Shown in pieces: positions 57,596-64,000 of a stretch of DNA of 64,000 nt. The notes beneath the pieces were generated by a model. That model was given only the letters and a program-made list of their open reading frames with translations. It made no database searches and was not told the DNA's origin. A program made the translations under genes and the position numbers. Source of the DNA: Talpa occidentalis (Eukaryota; Chordata; Mammalia; Eulipotyphla; Talpidae); assembly GCF_014898055.3 (NCBI RefSeq), contig NW_023603184.1:106320615-106384614 (forward strand), read 5' to 3'. Numbering within the stretch: position 1 is the first letter of the stretch; the number at the start of each line of letters is the position of its first letter.

Positions 57596-58190
57596 TCACG
57601 AATTTATTGACCTCTCTTTCTCCCTGAGTTATTCATTTCTTCATTTCCCCTTCTTTTGTAAATAAACCTTTTATTAATCTTTTTGTGTGTGTATGCAGTT
57701 GAGTCTTATTATAAGTCCCCTTTCAGCACACGGGTGAGGACCCGCAGTCAGGCAACCCTGTATGAAATGGATCAGGCAACCCATTTTATACAGGGTTGAC
57801 TCTGTAATAGTAGGAAGAATGAAAATTAAAGATAGTACCTAGAAATAAGATTTTTGTCACAAATAGCATTTCTATCCAGAAACATATCTACATGGCAAAG
57901 CAGATATATCTAACTACAGAGCATCTGGTCTATGTCATATGAGTCACCCCCTTTGCATCTTGTGAATCCCCTCCTCTCTCCAGGCCCCTTAGTGCAAATA
58001 TATTACCTCATCTTTGCCCAGTTGGCTTTAGATTCTACATCCACGTGGATTCTCCATATGTATGTAATTAAATTTGTTCTTTTCTCCTACTAATCTATCT
58101 GATGTTAACTTGATTATGTGGCCAGCCCCAGAAAAATCAGGGGGTTAGAGAGAAATTTCATCTCTGCTCTTATAGGGAATGAGGAAGATA
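57596..58190 (+). other. LTR-like sequence, family unknown
   Basis: Two stretches look like LTR R-U5 DNA: TTTGTAAATAAACCTTTTATTA (57656-57677), and 57930-58190, where TAATTAAATTTGTTCTTTTC leads to GGCCAGCCCCAGAAAAATCA and TTAGAGAGAAATTTC. I cannot name the families or fix the borders. The hairpin at 57753-57798 lies between them. Confidence 0.3.
57753..57798. repeat. Strong imperfect hairpin
   Basis: The 18-bp arm CAACCCTGTATGAAATGG (57753-57770) pairs with CCATTTTATACAGGGTTG (57781-57798) with one mismatch, over a 10-nt loop. Confidence 0.93.
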
Positions 58191-58729
58191 TTTAGACTTC
58201 AATGGATCTCCCTAAGAAGGGGTACTAATCACTGCCCCATACCCCTAGACTGATTGTAGGGATAAGGGATGAAACAACAGAGTGTCCCCCAATTAATCTA
58301 GGTGGACAAAGGCAATGAACATGTATGTGTCATACCTAGTAGACAGGAAGGACGTAATAGTGGATTCAGCTGGACACCATATAGAACCAAAGATAGGACA
58401 AGGGTGGCCATCTTGGAGAAATGACTTCCTAGTAACATACATCCTGGTCTCCCACTGCCATAACTCTATGTAAGCTTCAGGAATTCATATAAAAGAGGAA
58501 AGAAAGGAGGAAATTTACATTAACTGAGAATCATTCCAATTTCACTGAGTTTAACCTGAATTGAAGAGGTACATATTTTCTCAGCCAGAATGATGTCTTG
58601 AGATGGAAATAAAGTTTATCATATAGAAATAAAGTTTCATTTCTTATACTCTAGTCTGTTTAGTAGATGTTTAATAAAACCAAATATGTAAAATAGCCAT
58701 CTTCCAAAGCAGACAAATTGGATGCCAAA
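58191..58729. other. Unassigned spacer
   Basis: No gene. A small duplication of ATAGAAATAAAGTTT-like sequence lies near 58604-58637. Confidence 0.4.
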
Positions 58730-60680
58730 TCCTTCTATAATTGAAAAACAAAAAGTAAACTAAAATGGCTATCTTATCCAAAGAAATATACAGATTTAAA
58801 GCTATCTCTATCAAAATTCCTATAGCATTCTTCAAAGAAAATTACTAAATATTACTAAAATTTGTATGAAACCACACAAGGCCCCAAATAGCCAAAGAAA
58901 TCCTGAGAAAAAGGTATAGAGTTATGGCACTCCCTAAAGCAATAGTGAACAAAAATGTGATGTTAGAATATAAATAGAAACATAGATCAATGAAATATAA
59001 TTGAGAGCCCAAATAAAATTGAGAAATGAGAAATAAACCCACACCTATATGGAGAAAGAATTTATGACAAAGGAACCAAGAGTATACAATGTAAAAAGAA
59101 AAGTCTTTTTTTTCTTTAAAGATTTATTTATTTATGCATATAAGAGCTGGGGTGCAGGCCAGAAGTGCGGGATGGGGGGGGGTGGTGAGAGGATTCACAA
59201 GCGACAGAGTGGGGAACAGAACCGGCAGAAGTACTGAAATACACTACTGAGGGGAGCCGCAAACAAAACAGGCGAGGTCTGCTGTGTCATGTAGGTTACC
59301 TCCCTGGCCAAGGATGGAACTTGTGCTGCAGTGGCTGCAGATAGCTCCATAGTGCTGATGTTTAACCCCTTGCACCACCACGGAGGCCCTGAAAAAAAAG
59401 TCTCTTTAACAAATGATAGTGGAAACACTGGGCAGTCACATGCTAAAGAAGGAAACTAGAGCACTGTGTCACACCATACACAAAAACTAATTCAAAATGG
59501 ATTAAAGACTTGGATATGTGATCTGAAACCACTACATACACAAAAGAAAACAAAAGCAGAACACTTTGTGACATTGCCACGGTGATGCCTCTGGGAACTC
59601 AACTGCAAGAGCAAGGGACACAAAGCAAAAATAAACAAACTAAACTAAACTAAAAAACTTCTGCACAGTGTAAGAAACAGTCATTAAAATGAAAAGACAC
59701 CCTATTGAATGGGAGAAAATATATTTGCACACCTACATCCAACTAGTGGTTGATAACTCAGATTTACAAAGAACTCATACAACAAAATAACCCAATCAAA
59801 ATATGGACAGAAGAGCTAAATAGACAGTTCTCCAAAGAAGACATTCGATGGCCAATAGGCACATGAGAAAATGCTCATCATCATCTCTATCATCAGAGAA
59901 ATGAAAACAAAAACCACAATGAGACATGACCTCATACCTGTAAGAATGGCCTGTATCAAAAAGACTAGAAAAAGGTAAATATCGGTGAGAGTGTGGACAA
60001 AAAGAAACACTAGTATACTGGTATAAGTGGTTGGGATATAAACTGGCCCAACCTCTGTGGAAAATAATATGGAAGCCTCTCAAAATATTGAAAACAGGTC
60101 TAGCCTGTGATACAAAAATTCTACTGCTAAGTATCTGCTTGAAGAATATAAAAACACTGATTCAAAGATGTATGCACTCCAGTGTTCACTGTAGCACTAT
60201 TTGTAATAACCAACATCTAGAAACAACCTAATGCCCAACAGTGGATGATTGGATAAATATGTACATAAATACAATGAAATACATAAATACAATGAAATAA
60301 TACTCAGCTATAGAAAAAAACATGAAATTCTACCATTTGCAGAAGTATAGATAGAACTGGAAAGGATTAAGCTTAGTGAAATAACTCAGAAGAAGAAAGA
60401 CAAACAGGATGATTTCACTCATGTGAAATATAAATAAATAAAGCAAAGGAATAGCCAAAGACAAAACAAACAAATTCTTGGATTCTGACTGCAGACCTGA
60501 GGTTACCCCTGGGGCAAGAGAGTAGACAGGTGCAAAGGGTGGAGGGGGGTGTCCAATGGACTGTAGTGGAGGGTTATTTGTACTTTGGTGGTGGACATGT
60601 GAGGTAATATACAATTAAAGAGGTGTGAACAAATACTCTTAAACCATATACAATGTTGTAAACCAATTAAAAAAAAAAAG
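58730..60680 (+). mobile_element. LINE-1 3' end with poly(A), split by a SINE
   Basis: Clear L1 ORF2 order: 'ctatcaaaattcctatagca', 'caaatagccaaagaaatcct', 'attcaaaatggattaaagac', 'tccaaagaagacattcgatg', 'tggttgggatataaactggc', 'gtagcactatttgtaataac', then 'gatgatttcactcatgtgaa' and a 3' UTR ending in an A-run (60669-60679). Stops and frameshifts show it is dead. It is less decayed than the L1 at 28.8-31.4 kb. Two nearby copies of TACATAAATACAATGAAA occur near 60261-60298. Confidence 0.85.
59106..59389 (-). mobile_element. tRNA-derived SINE, old subfamily, inside L1 (copy 17)
   Basis: Reverse-strand copy. The tail is TTTCTTTAAAGATTTATTTA and the reversed head is CACCACGGAGGCCC. An imperfect target duplication, AAA-AAAAGTC, flanks it (about 59095-59105 and 59391-59402). 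L1 sequence continues on both sides. Confidence 0.92.
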
Positions 60681-60839
60681 AAGAAAAGTATTCTTTGCTA
60701 AATTCTATAGGGTACCTTCTGTAAAGTGGGTATTCATGAGGGAGTGTTGCAGAATAATCTCAGGTCACTTAAAGTCCTGTTTGATTCAAATAAGTATTTA
60801 TGAACACAGTATCTCAAGTTCAATGCCACTGTATATATG

Positions 60840-60970
60840 AAATACAGAAAAATACAATAAATACAATAAAACACAAAAATACAATAAAGCACAAAAAATA
60901 CAATACAAAAATAATACAATAAAGAAAAAAAGAGTAATAAGTAATAAAAATTAATAAGTAATAAAAATTC
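60840..60970. repeat. (AATACAATAAA)-type A-rich repeat
   Basis: Irregular tandem units of AATACAATAAA and AATACAAAA, followed by two copies of AATAAGTAATAAAAATT. Confidence 0.85.
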
Positions 60971-62009
60971 AGAATAATTAATATGACATAAGTGAAAAAC
61001 AAAATTAAGGTTAAATGGAAATTTCTCCCCCAAATAATGAAGACTGGAGGCTATTGAAGATGCGTCTGAGGTCAGGGTTTGATGTAGAATTGCTAAATCC
61101 CAAATATCACTTTAATAAATTTTTTATTTCCTCTTGGGAAAATTTTTTTACAAGAAATGTCAACAGGTTGTAAAAAAGTACAGTGATTTCAATCTCTCTA
61201 ACTCAGCAGAGTTTGCAAACAAGCACTAAAATGGTCAAGAGAGTGAAATAATGAACCATCTATAAAACTGAAAACAACTTTGTTGGACACAATGGATCTG
61301 AATGAAACCCAGAGTTTCGCTAACATCAGGATATACTTTGACATCTATTGCAATTCTGATTACCAAGGTTCTTGCAAGATTTCACACAATTTTTTCTTTG
61401 TGAGTATCACATGATTCAGTTTTTGGACGGAAGAAGAGGATTCCTAGTTGATTTGAAGCCAGGGAACTCACGAACAAGGCTCAGTTGGCAGGTATCTGTT
61501 TCGCCTACCCACGGTAATTCAATCTTTCTGAGGCTGCGTTACTGACAAGCTAAAGTAGTTCATTTTTAAACCGAAGCTATACTGCAAATAAACAACTTGC
61601 TAAATTGAGCAAAATAATTATTCACTTAATTTCTGTAACTATTCAGGCTTTAGCATTTGTTCCAGCAGTGTTCTTCTATAAAAATAATGACAGCTTTGAA
61701 GCCTTTTGTTTTTCTTTTTATTTGGACATAGGGAAGAACTGATAGTGGAATGGGATTTATTGGGAGTATATATGTGGTTCTCTGAATAGAAGATTATTGT
61801 TACAAAGTCTATCAATAAAATTTTAGTGAGTAAAAACACAAGTGTCAAGCTTGTTCCAAGTCCCCAGGTTCCAATTGAATTAGAGTAGATTTTTCAATGT
61901 TCTTTTAATGGAATTTTTGATGAATAAATTTAATTGAGTTTTGAGACTTCTTGGTCTATTCTCATAGATGGCTTTTTTAGACATGGGCAGGGGGAGGATA
62001 GAACTAAAA

Positions 62010-62056
62010 GGAGGGAAGGAAAGAGGGAAGGAGGGAGGGAGGGAGAGAAGAAGCAA
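62010..62056. repeat. (GGAA/GGGA)n purine repeat
   Basis: Tandem GGAAAGA and GGGAGG units on the plus strand. Confidence 0.88.
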
Positions 62057-62560
62057 AGAACCTGACTGATTGACAGATGATGCTTTAGTGTCCCTAAAAT
62101 TCCCAGTCTCATTTGATCAGTCTTTTCCAACATGACAGTATGTTTACAGGGCACACACACAGTGGTAAAGTCTTGGGTCCTGCTGCCTGCACAGACCACA
62201 TCTCTCTACTGTGATACTAGCAAAACAAGTACATGCAGTCTTGCAAAACCTTTGATAAGCTGGATTATAATAGATAATAGAGCACATTAAGTTTAAGGTC
62301 TAGATAAAAAAGTATCAAAATTAAAGTGCTAATTTAGAAGTCAAGACTTTGAAATTGGCTTACATTAGGATGTCATGTGAAGCTGTTTATCAAACCCTCT
62401 CTCCTCTGGTTTCTCTACATATGAAATCTGCCAAACTCTTCCCCAGACTCTGTACAAAATTTACTATCATTTATAAACACTGGTATTATTACTGAGATTG
62501 ACCTGATTCAAATTATTCTAAATTTTTAAGTCAACCAGACTTACTTCAAGTTCTATAATT

Positions 62561-62829
62561 TTTTAAAGATTTATTTTTTTCATGCATGCAAGAGCTGGGG
62601 TGCAGCCTAGAGATGAGGGGGTTGAGAGGGATTCACCAGGGGCGGAGTGGAGAGCAGAACAGGCAGATCTACTGAAATACACTGCTGAGTGGAGCAGAGG
62701 GCAGGACAGGAGAGTTCTGCTGTGCCATGTAGGTTGGCTCCCTGGCCAGGGATTGAACTTGTGCTGCAGTGGCTGCAGATAGCTTCATAGCACTGTGTCT
62801 TAGCCTAGTATACCACCAGGGAGCCCCTC
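62561..62829 (-). mobile_element. tRNA-derived SINE, old subfamily (copy 18)
   Basis: Reverse-strand copy with tail TTTTTTAAAGATTTATTTT and reversed head ATACCACCAGGGAGCCCC. A perfect 14-bp target duplication, CAAGTTCTATAATT, lies at 62547-62560 and 62830-62843. Confidence 0.92.
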
Positions 62830-62843
62830 CAAGTTCTATAATT

Positions 62844-64000
62844 AGGAAGTTTATTTATAAAACCCCTAATCAAAATGTTCAAACGATACACATCGAAAGT
62901 ATGCATTACTCATGTCTCCTGCAAGGGACATGGCCTAGATTATACACATTAACTGTATATGTGTTGATTCATCATCTCAGGGAAGAATAGCTCCTTATAC
63001 TGGACAGCGAGGTTCAATCTGGCTGTATTCCTACAAGTTCTCTGACACGATCAAATATCCCATAACCATCCCCTCTTTCTAGATAGACTGAAAGATGTTT
63101 CTTCCAGTTTCTTTCTTTTAGAAGCTCTCCCCTATGTATGTAATAGTAATAGTAGCTGTACGGTATTGTTTAGTACCTGCAATGTGCCAGACACTGGGGC
63201 TTTAAGAACATAGGAGAATAAAACAAAGCTCTACCTTCATAGGGCTTACATTCTAGTAGAGAAGATGAACAGTAAATAATCAATAAATAGTAAAGAATTG
63301 GAAGCGTTTTCCACAAAACTGAACCTAAAGCCATTTCTTCAACTCGCCCCAAAACTATGAGTCCATTAAGTCCCTTCCTGCTAAAACTGCCTAGAATGGA
63401 TTCTACTCTATCAACTAAACATGAACCAACACAATTAATCAACCTGCCCTGTGACACCTTCACCCCAATTTCTCTTTTTAAACCATAATAAAAGTTGCAA
63501 ATAACTGCAACTAATGACACATCTGATTGGCCAGCCCTATATGCCTGCCCCAGTTGACAAAATTATAAAAGTTTTCTAGTATTTTTCAGCATCTCTGAAT
63601 GGGAGAACTTAAGCCCAGTGGGATAAGATGACAAATCCCCGCTCTTAGAAAGAGGGATGAAAATTTGAGCAGCTCCTCCATGTTGAGCAAAATCTTTAAC
63701 ATAGGACCTTCTCTAAATTTCTCCCTTCAATGTGTTATCTCTTTTTACAAGGTAATAATATCTGCAGCTACTATAAACCCTGCACACACTAACAGTAAGA
63801 CACATGGCAAGTCTTACTGAAATTCAGGCATGCAGTTAAACACACAAGAGGAAAAGCAGGAAAAACCAGCAGGCTCCACATGTGCCCAGATAACCAGGCT
63901 GCAGAAGCCCTGGACTTAGGGCCAAGAGGCAGGTGACGATGTAACCCCAAGCTGGTACTTAGGCGGATGGGTGTATGGCAGCTCTGATTTGGAACACCTG
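62844..64000. other. Gene-free stretch with possible ancient repeat
   Basis: No gene. At 63150-63290 the order 'gtacctgcaatgtgccagac', 'actggggctttaagaaca', 'ttcatagggcttacattcta' and 'gtagagaagatgaacagtaa' matches a very common ancient mammalian repeat (L2/MIR3 class, exact name uncertain). The reverse frame of 116 codons at 63170-63520 overlaps it and is not a gene. Confidence 0.45.

Larger units (their letters stand above)
60681..62546. other. Gene-free stretch with simple repeats
   Basis: No gene. The part at 60840-60970 is an A-rich simple repeat. The part at 61040-61600 is repeat-free and could be conserved DNA, without a distinctive motif. The reverse-strand frames near 60734-61033 come from the simple repeat. 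Confidence 0.4.

Noticed and set aside
60734..61033. Hydrophobic 99-codon reverse frame as a membrane protein
   Set aside because: It is translated from the A-rich simple repeat, which reads as Tyr/Phe/Ile/Leu runs on the reverse strand.

Overview
This window looks like gene-poor nuclear DNA from a placental mammal. I found no protein-coding gene, no functional RNA gene and no CpG island. It is AT-rich and full of interspersed repeats: 18 copies of one tRNA-derived SINE, old LINE-1 pieces, MIR and one MER5-like DNA-transposon relic, microsatellites, and a dense cluster of endogenous retrovirus (ERV) LTRs at about 38-50.6 kb. Open frames longer than 60 codons fall in repeats or lack any recognisable domain, so I call none of them genes.

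The SINE has a 5' head that begins like the tRNA-derived SINEs of whales and camels, with A box TGGCGCAGTGG and B box GGTTCGATCCC, a body of about 170 bp not shared with them, and a (TAAA)n/poly(A) tail. I see no Alu, B1/B2, Bov-tA, PRE, ERE or carnivore SINE. My best guess is therefore a camelid (Tylopoda, Vic-1-like SINE), at about even confidence.

Layout. 0-15 kb: mostly unassigned DNA with four SINEs, a reverse-strand L1 piece, a MIR, a possible 50-nt cryptic exon (5.2 kb) and a repeat-free block at 12.1-13.2 kb with two RFX-type X-boxes that could be an enhancer. 15-26 kb: a tiny retrocopy of an LTR transcript (15.4 kb), L1 3' UTR-like DNA, SINEs, MIRs and two more repeat-free blocks. 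26-38 kb: ancient L1 sequence broken by SINEs and MIRs, then another repeat-free block (36.4-37.4 kb).

38-50.6 kb: two LTR families. Family A (about 0.77-0.88 kb) has three copies, and family B (about 0.6 kb, TGTAACA ends, 4-bp target duplications) has four full copies and one fragment. One B solo LTR sits inside an A LTR, another sits inside ERV internal DNA, and that internal DNA is flanked by two B LTRs in opposite orientation, each with its own polypurine tract. The third A copy carries a short 5S rRNA fragment flanked by a 19-bp duplication, which looks like a tailless retropseudogene.

50.6-64 kb: SINEs (one 5'-truncated), a MER5-like relic, MIR, a pair of perfect 46-bp inverted repeats about 0.9 kb apart (56.6 and 57.6 kb), a strong hairpin, a younger-looking L1 3' end split by a SINE, and mostly unassigned sequence. 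I see no new multi-gene system. The features most worth checking are the 5S fragment, the inverted LTR arrangement, the perfect inverted repeats and the candidate regulatory blocks.
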